This document shows, piece after piece, positions 46,551 to 57,905 of a stretch of DNA of 64,000 nt (position 1 is its first letter; the number at the start of each line of letters is the position of its first letter). The DNA lies in assembly GCA_027924585.1 (NCBI GenBank), contig BSBM01000123.1:14772001-14836000 (forward strand), read 5' to 3'. The stretch is from Larix kaempferi. Taxonomy: Eukaryota > Streptophyta > Pinopsida > Pinales > Pinaceae. A program made the position numbers and the translations under genes. A model generated the notes under the pieces. The model was not told the DNA's origin. It was given only the letters and a program-made list of their open reading frames with translations, and did not search any database.

Positions 46551-49500
46551 TGTAATATCCCGAATTTTAGACTAACTATTTTGTTGTTATATTGGGCCAT
46601 GGCCCCCGAACATATGTTTTATTTTGAATATTGGGCATGGATCCTAGCACCTATGATTATTCTTTTATATATTGACATATCGGGGGTGGACCTTAACTGA
46701 CTTCTTTATTTGAGTGAATACTGGGCGAGAAGGCCCCAATATTTTAATTGATGTTCTTCAGTTTTGATATGGGTACAAACCCTAATATACGGAGATGATC
46801 TTTTGTTACTTACTGTGCAGATCTATACCTTTACATGATTTGACTTATGAGTGTGTTGAGCATGGAATCATAAACACTCATATAACCTATGTCCTAGGCA
46901 AAAACCCCGATGTACCTAGAAGAATGTTTTTGTACTGGGAGTAAGCCTTCAGGTACATTAAGTGTTGGGCCAAAGACCTGGAGCACTCCTATCTTGATAA
47001 ATGAATACCATATCCGAGGCAACTTAAATAATCTAGATGTGCCTCACAAACACATTCTAGCACTAGTGTTGAGCAGAGGCACTGGAATTGCACTAGCGTA
47101 ACTCGCATGTGAGAGTGTTGAGTTAAAAGGCTCTGAAGAGCACTTGGGGTTATGTGATCTCAAAGTGTTGAGTCGGAAGGACTCTGAATAACACTTTTAA
47201 TTTCATCACATTTATTTTATTTGATGAAATGATTCATCTTTTATCTATCATCAAGTACTACGGGAACTACCATGTTAAATGAGGGAATCCGACATGCAAA
47301 GAGAGAGACTAGAGGTGCCTATCCAATTTTACCAAGACCGTCCAATGAATTGGACCTTGTCCTTAAGAGTTAAAAGAAGTATCATGTGAGTATACACAAT
47401 TAATTAAAAGATAATTAATGCCACTTAAAGCATGGGATGACTAATAGTGGTCTTCTATGATTAAACATGCACAAAGGCCTCAAGGCTAATGTTATTTTTA
47501 AATAAGCTTTAATAATAATATGGTTATTATGTATTTATGAAATATAGTTATTATATATAGTTTATGCATCATTTAATATTATTAATGAAGTATTAACAAT
47601 TAAGCTGAAATATAAATATTATTATAAAAAATTATTATGATGAGCTTAAATAAAAAATCACTCATAGTTAGAACAATTGAAAAAGTCTTAATACAAAATA
47701 TTAGATATTTATTAAATAAAATCTTTTAAATATTAAATATTTGAATTAAAGAAACTAATTATTCCAATAGTCATGATTCAAGACTCCCCTATTTAAAGAG
47801 GGCAGATCCCAAGTTTTGGGGATCATTTATCCTTTTCATCATCTTTCTGTGATGGTAACTAAAGGAAAGACTTCAGCTCCAAGAAGCTGAACCAACAGTA
47901 ACCCTAGGTCCTCTATCTCTTTTGCATGTTGGAATCCATCTCGGGGGGATCCATACAGAACCAGGAACGGTTTTAGGATCATGGTTGGGGGGAACACAGT
48001 AGCCCCAAAGTTATCTAGCTAAGGAAATCATCCTAACGGGTTATCTAAATACAACAAGTTCTGCATTAATTATTGTTGAGTGTGCAGGTTTCTACACGAA
48101 GGAATCAAGTGCCAAGTAGCCAGGCTTCCACACGAAAGGATCGAGTGCTTAAGAAGCCACGTATGTAGTATTCATTGTCCCATTTTCCATTTATAATAAA
48201 CCTAGGATTTTAAAATTAGAATTGATACTCTAGCATTGTTCTCATTACCAATATTATCAACTTCGAGGTTCTTCCCAAAATCCAGTGGAGGGTCTAGTAG
48301 GTCTAGCCAATCTGCTTGTGCTAGACAACAACCCATGAGCAAACTTAGAGTTATTATACTCTTTTAAATACCTATGTTTTTCTGTCTGAATCGTCTTACA
48401 AATTCATAGTGCGGGGATTTCTTATGTTCTCTTTAAATCGTTTATTAACATTCTCCCTATGCTTGAAAAACATGAAATAGAAATAATAACAGTAGCAAGA
48501 CATACATAATATATCCTAGTCATACTACACATCAAATAATGGAAGAGACCACAACAGTATTATTTATTTCTTTCTATTATTTAAATCTAGGAATACTCCC
48601 ATTCTTTTTATTTACACAATAATTCCAACTCAAAACCCATTGACTTTCCAGTAGGAAAATGATCTCATTACAAACAGTAAAAATGATTGTTAGAGTTAGG
48701 GTTTAATTTGTGTCCCTTTATTTATTATTCCTTTCTGTTCTTATGAATCCCCACATAGGATCAACAAACGCAGTAAATAAAAAAGCAGCATTACAAATTA
48801 AAATCACATGCTCACATCAACCATAGCTCTTATCCATGATTGCTTGTATCTCTCTTTCTTTCCTTTAATTTTTTTTTTGTAGACCATAAGCTAGAAATTG
48901 CAGGAAGAATTAAGAAATTTCACCATTTAAACATTTCAGGGGTCAGAAGCATACAATACATAGGTTACAAGGACCACAACTTTTCTCATGGAGCCATAAC
49001 GAAAACACAGTAAAATATTCACTACATCTCACAACCACAAACTCAGACTTATATATTTACATTTTAAACATTTAATCTCTGTCAGGCTCAAGGGTCGAAT
49101 CCCACTACAAAAATGATAGGCGACTCCTACTTTTCGAATTAAAATCCCCAGGTCAGATATCGAACCCCAGGAACAACCCAAAGGCCCAAGTTACCTTAAG
49201 AACCTAGACAATAGACAGAAGCACCACTGGTGATAAATGATTAACTATGTTCCATACATAAGAGCAGATCGATTACTTTCAGGTTGAAAGCACTTACAGC
49301 ATATATACCCATATAAATTTTCTTATCCATAGTAAAATGCAGAACAGAGCAAAGGCGAGTCTCATATTTTAGGATGAGCTCCACTATTTAGTCAAACATC
49401 CTTTCACCAAGATTTTGAAGTGATGGATTACCAAATGGAATAACAAAAAAACCCAGTGACCCTATTTTTGCATGCATCCATTGTGTCTCAAAATAAGGAA

Positions 49501-50114
49501 AACAAAGAGGTTATTTTCCCATCATAAATAGCAAAATGAGAATTCACAAATCAGTACAGACATGGAATTATTCATTCAAACCCTTATGCACACAGGAACA
49601 ATTACATGGATAGCAATCGAAATCAATCCATTAAACCCTACTACAAACATAGAGAACCCCAGAAGTTTTCACCATCAAAATAATATTTACAACGACTATT
49701 TATACACCTGGTCCAGCCAACGCCGACCTCCAGGAATCCCGAGACTTGTTACAGTGAACCCAAACCGGACTCACGAAAGTTCCCCATAATCAAATACAAA
49801 CAGTGCCAGTCCACAAAGGCGAGAGGAAGGGAATATGGATGGTGAAACTTGAACTTACCCCTCTGCATTGGCAATGAAGTCGATAGCACTAGTCACCTAC
49901 TAGCAAGCCACGCAATGAAGAACACTATCCATTACATGCCAAGCCATCAAACGACATGAGGTTAACCTTGAAAATATAATGATTGCTAGATATAGGTAGT
50001 AGAAAAAATTTAATCAAGGAGCGAAACTATCCATTACTTGAATCATGTTGATTTTCACTTCACCCCTACGCATAAAGCCCCAAATGGTGCAATGACCATG
50101 AGCATAGCTCAAGT
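46551..50114 (+). repeat. Third Gypsy-A LTR, truncated by Gypsy-C
   Basis: Starts TGTAATATCCCGAATTTTAG and follows the LTR at 4289-8554 for about 3.5 kb, then stops at CATAGCTCAAGT (50114). The last 0.9 kb must lie beyond the right end of the window. TATTTAAA is at 47790-47797. U3 motifs GTGTTGAG...CTC recur at about 46855-47195. No gene seen; the open frames 46910-47101 and 49562-49789 are not shared with the first LTR. Confidence 0.88.
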
Positions 50115-51018
50115 TGTGTTGGAGAAAACTCACTATGGCTTGGGAATACCACAACAGATAGATGCTTACCATAAATCAACTCAATTCTCAAAACAATGCT
50201 ATTATAAATGACAATGTTAAGATAATGGAGAAATGTAACCAACCTCGATCCAAACGTTTGATGTAGATACCCGTTGGAGCTTTCAATCCATGCACTTGAA
50301 ATCTGCATTTTAGTCTTGACAACCAATATCCAACAAGTACATATTAAATATAAATTACATTAACATTATCAATAACAATGGTCCATATAATATCACAAGC
50401 AAATGTAACCCAATGTATAATAAACAACATTTACAACATGATGGACGAGAATATGAGTATTTCTATTAATTAACAAGAAGAAGTACAAAGTGATATGACC
50501 TCTTTCCGGAAACCAATATGAACCAAGATCTGGATCAATCCACTTGTGCCTCCACCACTTCAATCCTCCATGAATGGCAAACTCAAACTAGATAGGATTT
50601 TGGAAGGTGAACTTAAAGGGTTCACAACTACAAGGATCAATGAGTGCAGACTCAAGATAGGGAAAAAATACACTAGAGTTCTCTTGCTATTCCCTTCTCC
50701 CCCTGTCCATAAACCATATGTTCTCAATATATAGTCCTCTCAAAGGTAGGTGAAAGGACACATCGAGGCATTACTCAGGCAGATGGAGAGCCAAATGTCA
50801 CCCAATGACTGCTTTTTGGGAGTAAAAAGTAATAAATTAGTGATTTTTACCATTTTACTTGATACCCGCGGGCTATAGTGATGCAACTCGCCGGTATGCA
50901 TGTTATAATGATGCAACATGTGGGTAGGAATAAAAATAGGGAAAATAGTATCTAAAGGATATAAGTGGATCTGAGTCACTGAAATGGATCCTAGATGCCA
51001 AATAATGTTGATGCTCAC
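50115..51018 (-). repeat. Probable 3' LTR of Gypsy-C
   Basis: The left end TGTGTTGG and a possible right end GCTCACA give TGTG...CACA ends. A minus-strand TATA-like box lies at 50727-50733. No clear purine tract is visible at the right border and no second copy is in the window, so the right limit is a guess. No gene seen. Confidence 0.4.
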
Positions 51019-52206
51019 AAGGTGGAAGATTACGATGTAACATATGCCCCATAATGTGTGAGGTCAAAGACTGATGCTATGATGGCCGAAATACATTATA
51101 AAACTCAGAAGTGGAGTGATGGAGACACAAGTGGAAAGATAAGCTCACTCGTCATATTACAATAGTATCCCTGAATACATGTCGGTAATACAACAATCTG
51201 ATACAATGGCCATGAATAGGCAATATATAATGGATACATGTCATAAGTGATCATAGCCATGCTCCCTCTACAGTAAGATATGGTCTCGTGCTAAAAAGGA
51301 AACAACTGGTGCAAACTGGAGGTACAAACTACTGAAGTCTGAGAGGTGATATCTCAGATGTAAAGTCAAAGTCATATGTAGCATACTGAATGCCACAATC
51401 ACCTGGGGTCTTCTATGATCAATGCAAGGAAGCATGTGCAGGATGTGGACACTCGGAGGAATGTTCCCTCAGGGTAAAGGGTCATCAAGATGCGAAAGAT
51501 AAATTAAGGCTTTGCTTGACTCGGAAGGTAAAGTGCTCAGGCACATTGCTAATAAGTGAGTAGGCGGGAGCCGGCACAATGCTCAAGCGGCAAGCAAGAT
51601 AATGCAATGCAATCAGAACTCGACATAAAAGGGAAGTCCTTTTTCGTAAATTTAGTCTCCTCACCCGAAAAAGTGTAAAAAAATGAGAGAACTCTTCTAG
51701 TCACGTATGACTAGAGTATACCTTTTTCATAATTAATCCACAAAGATCTGGAAAAAGGGTAAATGTATACCTAAGTGGATGTTTCTTTAAATCCTTTAAC
51801 GAGTCTGAAATAACAAGTATACTCAGCAATCTTGTTTGATTTTGAAAAAGTCTAACAAGGGCTTAAAAACGACTTTATAAAAATCTTTTCCGTAAAGGTT
51901 TAACGAGCCTGAAAAAATAAACTCGTGAACTCCTTACTGTTTTTAATGAGCTCAAAGGAGATATGGAAGAATGCTCATAATGAGAGAAGACGAGTGTCAG
52001 GGACATGCGAGACTAGTTCTAAGCGCATGGGACAAAGCTATGCATAATGAAAAGAACATTGGCAAGATAAGGAAACTCAAGGGGTGTTTACAAATTCAGA
52101 TAGTAATAGGTTCAAATGGATCATAACAATGTGGAGGCCTAAACCTATATGAAAGGTTTCGAATATGCCTGCCATGACCGAAGCAAATGTCAAAAAGGAC
52201 CGGTAA
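51019..52206 (-). other. Gypsy-C 3' untranslated region
   Basis: Non-coding. In element sense 51765-51687 reads TAATTATGAAAAAGG and ACTCTAGTCA...CTAGAAGAGTTC, related to Gypsy-B 40741-40822. Nothing resembling RT or integrase is present. Confidence 0.65.
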
Positions 52207-53600
52207 CTAAGTATAAGTCCAACTAAGAATCCTATGTCCAAGAAACATAAGTACCAAGATCATCTCTAAAATATATGTAAAGAAAAATTTGATACAAGTC
52301 ACTGCAGTAGAAACATTTTCAACTTCACTATTGTTAACCTCAGACATAACGCAGGTAGAGCTAACCACTAAAGGTGCCATAGTACCAATACCTGAGCAAT
52401 CAAAATGATCATCTTCAAAATGAAGAGCAAAGTTGAAGGATGTGAAGGAATCTGCAGTGGCAAATTCATCATCACAGGAGTTGGAAATTCTAGAAGTAGA
52501 ATCGAACTCATCAAGATGACTGATTTGCGGATCTATAGGAGAGTCTAAAGACTCGTCACTAGGGAAATAAGACTTTAATGTCAAACCGGGGATAGACAAA
52601 ACTATGCCTGGATCAAAATGTATGGTAGACTGTATTCTAGCCTCATCTTTTTCAATAAGATCAAGGGTAGGAGGGGAATGAGATTTATGATAAAGACCCC
52701 CCCACGGCTTGTCATCACCACTCATGGCCTCAATAAAAATTTCATCTGAAGGTAAAATACCATTGAGGAAACCATGTGAACAAGATAGGTCGATTGCACA
52801 CACTGGCAGCATCATAGGATCTTCCTCTACTATCCATGAAGAAGAAAGATCCGAGTCTGCAATGGCTAGTTGAACATGATGAGAAATCTTGACTATAGAC
52901 AAGGGCATATCCATCCCAATGTGCGAAATGTCTCCAGACGAAGAACTTGTGGAAGGTGGATCCCACGGATCACTAAAGTATGATGTTCAAAAAAGTACAC
53001 GATTCAACGAGGAAGGAGCATCATCAGAGATGGTTCCTATGAAGGATATTTTTGTAGGGAGGTCGAAAGATCCCATCAATGAAGGATACATTCCAACACC
53101 CATGTTCCCAGTTGCCGGCTGAGAATGAGTAACTTGCGGGCCTATGGATCCCATGGATGTTGTGGAAAAGGAATTAACAAAATCCAACTGATCGATGGTC
53201 ACAATATTGCCTTCGTGAGGAAAGCAGATAACTCTGAATAAAGTGGATGCGACAGCTTTCATGGCATACATCCAATTCCGACCCAGTAAAAGGTTGTAGT
53301 CGATGGGTGCATCAACCACCTCGAATTCAATAGGCACAGACTTACCTCCCTAGGAGACAACAAGGGAAGGGATAATTCCATGCGGCTTAAAAGAACGACA
53401 GTCGAATGCAGTGAGCGTGGTTCTAGACATGAGTAAGGGAGGAGAGACAAGAGCTTTCCAACAATCTAACGACATTACTGATGCAGAGGCACCTTCGTCA
53501 ACCATAGTATGCTTGAAAAAACTATGAAGGCACACCTCCTAGATTTGAAAAGCCACGTGGTAAGGTAAACGAGGTTGGACATTAGTAGTATCGAACTTGA
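52207..53600 (-). pseudogene. pro: Gypsy-C protease and linker region
   Basis: In element sense 53535-53350 has the protease active site TMVDEGASASVMS; after one stop, 53337-52987 gives the second half, PIDYNLLLGRNWMYAMKAVA followed by HEGNIVTIDQL, close to LLLGRNYMYVMQAVASS of Gypsy-B. The next open part (52914-52207, 235 aa) is acidic and rich in Ser and Asp, without a domain I recognise. RT would be expected next but the sequence passes directly to 3' UTR. The mean decay is light: only a few stops in 1.4 kb. Confidence 0.78.
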
Positions 53601-53663
53601 TAACAGTGGGAATTCCCCCATCCTGAACTGCTAACGCACTCAATAGAGCATGCTTCTGAGAGG

Positions 53664-54267
53664 TGTTGATGTATATGTAACTTCGGAATGTATTTCATCT
53701 ATGTATTTCATATATATTTATTGTACCCTTATAAGAGATGTGTTATTCCTCTATAAGGAAGTGTCGTCATGTGGATTGACAAGTGTCGCAAGTGTGTGTA
53801 CTTTTCGATGGGTTATTAGACCACCATGTGTGGGGTCAGCCCTAAAATATATATTATATTATGGATGTATCTAGATAGACAAGTCGGCCCCATAGTATAA
53901 CTAGGCAAATAGGTTAAGTATAAATAGAGATCAGGAGATCTCTATTTGCATCACTCGGAAACTCACACTTCTCTCACTCAGAAAGTGGCACACTAGTGAG
54001 GAGGAGGATCATCAGATACTAGGAGATTATCTCAGTGTATTTTTGTTGTACTTTGGTTGAGCCATTGCTCTCTCTATCTCTGAGGAAGTTGTGGGGTTTT
54101 TCACCTTAGGGTTTTCCCCACGGAAACTATGTGTTCTTGTCTCTCATGCTTTTCATTCTTGTGATGCTTGTCATGCTTATTGTGATTGTTACGCATTGAT
54201 ATACTGTATATGTTATTCTCTCAGTAAAGATCCTAGAGTATTGTGAATTAATGCTCAAAATTTAACA
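53664..54267 (+). repeat. Copia-3 5' LTR
   Basis: Starts TGTTGATGTATATGTAAC and ends AAAATTTAACA. TATAAATA at 53919-53926, followed by the AGAGATCAGGAGATC motif also found in Copia-1. It is about 50 bp shorter than the Copia-1 LTR. Confidence 0.92.
53919..53926 (+). promoter_or_regulatory. TATA box in the Copia-3 LTR
   Basis: TATAAATA sits within GTTAAG...GAGATCAG. The same context occurs in reverse in Copia-1 (CTATTTATA near 12788 and 19168), supporting it as the promoter. Confidence 0.65.
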
Positions 54268-54279
54268 TGGTATCAAAGC
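54268..54279 (+). promoter_or_regulatory. Primer binding site of Copia-3
   Basis: TGGTATCAAAGC lies directly against the LTR. One base differs from TGGTATCAGAGC of the sister copies. Confidence 0.88.
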
Positions 54280-54796
54280 TAACCTGAGAAGAAGACATCT
54301 TGCAGTGACGGAAACTTGAGTTTCTTGTTTATTGGGTTTCTCTCCACAGTTTTTGGAAAAGCAGTATAGTAGATTGAATCTACTCATCAAGGAGAATCTA
54401 TTTGTCCAATCAGAATTATATTCTGAGCATTTTCAGATTTGGCCCTAAAAATTAGAGTTTCCACAAAAATAGGAATTTCTGAAATCTGAAGAAATAGCTG
54501 GAAGCTCCTTACAAAAATCGAAGTTTAGAACTTTGGATCGAGATTTTTGGCTGGTTAGATCTCCGGGAAACTCAAACCCTAATTGTGGGCTCTCCCTAGT
54601 GAACCCGAGAGGATAAAAAGGAAAATCTGAAGGGTAAAGCTTTGCTGATTTCAAATTATGAATACACTAGGCTGATCAACGCATCAAGGCGCATCTTTCT
54701 ATCCTTTCAGAAAATTGAAATTCACATTTTAAATTTTTAGGGTTTTTTTGACAAACCCTAATCCAGGACCAGATCCAGGTTTCAGCATTTCAAGTG

Positions 54797-54897
54797 GTAA
54801 GACCTAAATCTTTTCTATTTCCATTTGAAGTACTCTTTAAGATGTCTCACCACACCAAGCTTCAAGGGGCTGATAACTTCTGAGCTTGGAAGTATAG
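54797..54897 (+). other. GT-AG bounded segment, candidate intron spanning the gag start (absent from Copia-1 and Copia-2)
   Basis: Copia-3 reads CAAGTG|GTAAGACC...AAGTATAG|GATTGGG. Copia-1 and Copia-2 read CAAGTGGATTGGG with nothing between. The 101-bp difference starts with the strong donor GTAAGA and ends TATAG, and it removes the gag start codon and 13 more codons. This is what reverse transcription of a spliced RNA would give. Confidence 0.6.
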
Positions 54898-55720
54898 GAT
54901 TGGGTTAATCCTGGAAGAGAATGAGTTGGACTCATATATAAAAGAAGACATCCCTATCCCAGAGAATGAAGAGGCTAAGGTATTTCATAAGAAGAACTTG
55001 GTCAAGGCAAAGAGAATCATTGTTGATTCTATCAAAGACCATCTCATACCCCATGTGTCTTCTCTAAAGACACCCAAGGCTATGTTTGACTCTTTGACCA
55101 AGCTATTTGAAGGAAAGAACATAAATCAAAAGATGACCCTGTAGAATCAATTGAAAGGGGTCAAGATGTCGAACAGAGAAACCATTCAATCCTATTTCTC
55201 CAAGGTCTCTCAGATCAAGGAACAACTTGAAGCTGTAGATGAAATGGTGGAGAATGGTGAAATTGTTATGACTACTTTGAATGGCCTACTTAGGTCATGG
55301 GACTCTTTTATCCAGGGGATCTGTGCCAGAAAGAAATTAATCTCCTTCAGCAGATTATGGGAGGAATGTTCTCAAGAAGAAGCAAGGCTTGTGTCAAGAG
55401 AAGAGAAGATGGGAAATGAAGATCAAGCTCTCAAAACTCACACTAAGAAGGGCAAGTTCAAGAGGGAGCCATCCCATCACAAGAAGAAATATTCTCATCA
55501 TTTTCACAAAGACAAGAAAGATCTAAGGTGTTTCACTTGTAATGAGAAGGGTCACTTTGCTTCAAAATGTCCCAAGAACAAAAGGGACAACCACAACAAC
55601 AACAACTCTAGCAAGAAGAAGAAGGGTAACAAAAGAAGGTACCATGCTCATGCTGCCGAAGATGATGAACCTCCAAAGAAGCAGGCTAGGGTAGAAAGTG
55701 ATGATAGTAATGATGACTCA
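54842..55720 (+). pseudogene. gag: Copia-3 gag
   Basis: The ATG at 54842 starts MSHHTKLQGADNF; codon 14 is TGA at 54881 where a Trp is expected. The gag domain follows (RIGLILEENELDSYIKEDI; LKTPKAMFDSLTKLFEGKN; NQLKGVKMSNRETIQSYFSK), with a TAG at 55142 in place of Gln. A basic Lys/His-rich stretch and the complete zinc knuckle CFTCNEKGHFASKC (CX2CX4HX4C, near 55530-55572) bind RNA. An Asn/Lys-rich linker and an acidic segment lead to the protease. Only two stops break it. Confidence 0.88.
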
Positions 55721-56596
55721 GCAAGTGAAGAAGAGTATGTTCTAATCTCTGCTCTCATAGGTACATTCTCCCATGGTTGTAATGATTGGTTAATTGACAG
55801 TGGGGTTTCCAAACACATGACTGGGTTTAAAGAATCCTTTGTAAATCTGTCTAAACATGAATAACCCCATAAAGTGTAACTTGGGGATGATTATCAATAT
55901 CCCATCAAAGGAAGTGGTGAAGACTCCTACAACCTAGATTCTGGAAAATCTTTGAAGATGAAAGAAGTCCTTTATGTACCTGGGCTCAAGAAGAACTTAC
56001 TCTCCATCTCTGCATTGGATGAAAAAGGTATGAGGATTGCATTTGTGGATGGCCAAGTCCTAATGTGGCCAAAGGGAAAGACCATAGATGATGTAGTTGT
56101 GATTGGAGAGCAAGAGGGAGGTTTGTATAAATTAAAAGGACAACCTGAACATGCCATGGTTCATGAATCCATGGAGCTAAGTGAACTTTGGCATAGAAGA
56201 CTCGCTCATATGCACTATAGGGCACTTCCAATTGCAAGCAAGGTTGTAGAGGGTCTTCCTGAAATCAAGACCAAACATGAAGGTGTTTGCAAAGGATGTG
56301 CAAAAGGCAAGAACATTAAGAAGGCATTTCCAAGCAATGAAATCAAGGCAAAAGGCATCTTGGAAATCATCCACTCAGATGTGTGTGGTCCCATGTCATC
56401 CAGTTCTCTAACTGGGTATGTTTACTATGTCTCATTTATTGATGACTTCTTTAGGAAAACTTGGGTATACTTCTTGAAAAACAAAGATGAGGTGTTTGAT
56501 AAGTTCAAGGAATTAAAAACCTTGATGGAGAATCAAACTGAAAAAAAGATCAAAACATTCAGATCCGACAATGGTGGAGAATTTATCCTCAGGTGA
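55721..56596 (+). pseudogene. pro-int: Copia-3 protease and integrase N-terminal half
   Basis: The protease site is WLIDSGVSKHMTG (usually DSGAS), near 55789-55827. Stops at 55862 and 55877 interrupt just after it. From 55952 the frame has VLYVPGLKKNLLSISALDEK, then the integrase zinc finger LWHRRLAHMHYRAL...CKGCAKGK with all ligands, the first catalytic Asp in IIHSDVCGPM and the second in FRSDNGGEF. The frame is lost by a single shift between 56571 and 56596, after the second Asp. Confidence 0.88.
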
Positions 56597-57200
56597 CTTC
56601 AAGAAGCTTTGCAGTGATTCAGGGATTAAGAGGGAGTTGACTACTCCTTACAATCCTCAACAGAATGGAGTTGCAGAAAGGAAGAACAGAACAATCATGG
56701 AAGTAGCAAGGGCAATGCTACATGACCAGGATCTACCTATGCATCTATGGGTAGAAGAAGCTAGAACAACTGTATATGTGCAGAACAGAACACCCCACAA
56801 GATATTAGACAACAAGACACCAGAAGAGGTATTTTCTGGTAAGAAACCTGAAGTCAGTCATCTCAGAATATTTGGTTGTCCAGTATACACACATGTACCA
56901 AAGGAAAAGAGGACCAAGCTAGATCCTTCAGGAAAGAAGGGTATCTTTGTGGGTTACAGTGAAAGCTCAAAGGCTTACAGAATATACTTTCTAGGGTTCA
57001 AGAAGATTGATGTCAGCAGGGATGTAACATTTGATGAAAACTCAGCATTCATCAAATCAAGAAAGGCACCTATCGAAGTTTATGAAGAACCTAAGGAAAC
57101 TAGATTTCAAGACACTACCATGACTGAAGCAATTCCAGAAGTTGTTCGTGAGTTTGAATATCTGAAATAACTTGTAGATCCACCTCGTGAGGATAACTCT
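56571..57200 (+). pseudogene. int: Copia-3 integrase C-terminal half
   Basis: After the frameshift the core continues FKKLCSDSGIKRELTTPYNP with the catalytic Glu in QQNGVAERKNRT. The copia-type C-terminal block LRIFGCPVYTHVPKEKRTKL and KGIFVGYSESSKAYRIYF is intact. A TAA at 57168 ends the open stretch where a Gln or similar codon is expected; the same frame then leads into RT. All three catalytic acids are present across the two halves. Confidence 0.88.
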
Positions 57201-57905
57201 CACAAGAGGAAACCTGAATGGGCTAGAGAGCTCATTCAAGATGCAGAAAGATTTGGCATTCCAGAAGAAGAACATAGAGCAAAGAAAAGAACCAGATCAC
57301 ATACTAGCTATATTGCTTTACTCTGTGACATTATGAACAAAGAACCTTCCAGTTATGAAGTAGCAAAAAAGAAAGAATGGAAGGATGCTATGGTTGAGGA
57401 ATACCAATCAATAATGAAAAATGATGTTTGGGATGCTGTCCCAATACCTAAAGAAAAGCGTGTTGTGACTTCCAAATGGATCTACAAAATCAAGCATGCT
57501 GTAGATGGCAGTGTAGAGAAATACAAAGCAAGATTCGTAGCTGATGGCTTCTCTCAGAAAGAGGGAATAGATTATGAAGAAACTTTTGCACCTGTAGCCA
57601 GGTATACTTCCATCAGAACAATACTTTCCCTGGCTACAACAATGAAATGGAAAATATACTAGATGGATGTCAAGGTTTCTTTCTTGAATGGTTTAGTTGA
57701 AGAGGAAATATATGTGGAGCAGCCACTCGGCTTTGAAATACATGACAGGGAGTCATATGTGTGCAAATTGAAGAAAGCCTTGTATGGCTTGAAGCAAGCC
57801 CCAAGAACTTGGTATGGTAGGATGGACAGTTTCCTATCTAGTTTGGGCTTTACCAAGAGTAAAGCGGATTCCAACCTTTACTACAAGGTTGAGTAAGGGA
57901 ATCCT
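57201..57905 (+). pseudogene. pol: Copia-3 reverse transcriptase, N-terminal half
   Basis: The copia RT begins with EEYQSIMKNDVWDAVPIPKE, SKWIYKIKHAVDGSVEKYKA, RFVADGFSQKEGIDYEETFA, PVARYTSIRTILSLA. Stops: TAG 57660 (Gln elsewhere) and TAA 57894. It retains the EKYKARFVADGF and LKKALYGLKQAPRTWY blocks that Copia-1 and Copia-2 have deleted, so it shows the ancestral state. Confidence 0.9.

Larger units (their letters stand above)
1..50114 (+). mobile_element. Gypsy-A tandem array (Ty3/gypsy chromovirus, Tekay/Del-like), heavily interrupted
   Basis: The order is internal-LTR-internal stub-truncated LTR-internal-LTR. Adjacent copies share an LTR, as expected from unequal recombination or tandem insertion. 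The LTRs start TGTAATATC and end ACATTACA. Primer sites TGGTATCAGAGCCC follow two LTR ends by two bases, and a purine tract precedes two LTR starts. Pol order is gag-PR-RT-RNase H-integrase with a C-terminal chromodomain, which defines a chromovirus; the multi-kilobase LTR and initiator-Met primer suggest the Tekay/Del lineage (inference). The second unit is split by Copia-1 and Gypsy-B, and the last LTR is cut at 50115 by Gypsy-C. The window opens inside gag of the first unit. Confidence 0.88.
50115..53663 (-). mobile_element. Gypsy-C, Tat-like non-autonomous element (3' part)
   Basis: The insertion begins abruptly at TGTGTTGGAG after AAGT in the Gypsy-A LTR. In element sense (minus strand) it shows protease, a linker, then a 3' UTR related to that of Gypsy-B, with no RT, RNase H or integrase between them. 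The remaining 5' part lies beyond Copia-3, outside the window. The LTR is probably 50115 to about 51018: a TATA-like TATATAT at 50733-50727 fits a minus-strand promoter, but the right LTR border is uncertain. Confidence 0.7.

Noticed and set aside
51007-51018. TGTTGATGCTCA as the start of another copia LTR
   Set aside because: Similarity to TGTTGATGTATATG ends after eight bases and no copia LTR sequence follows.
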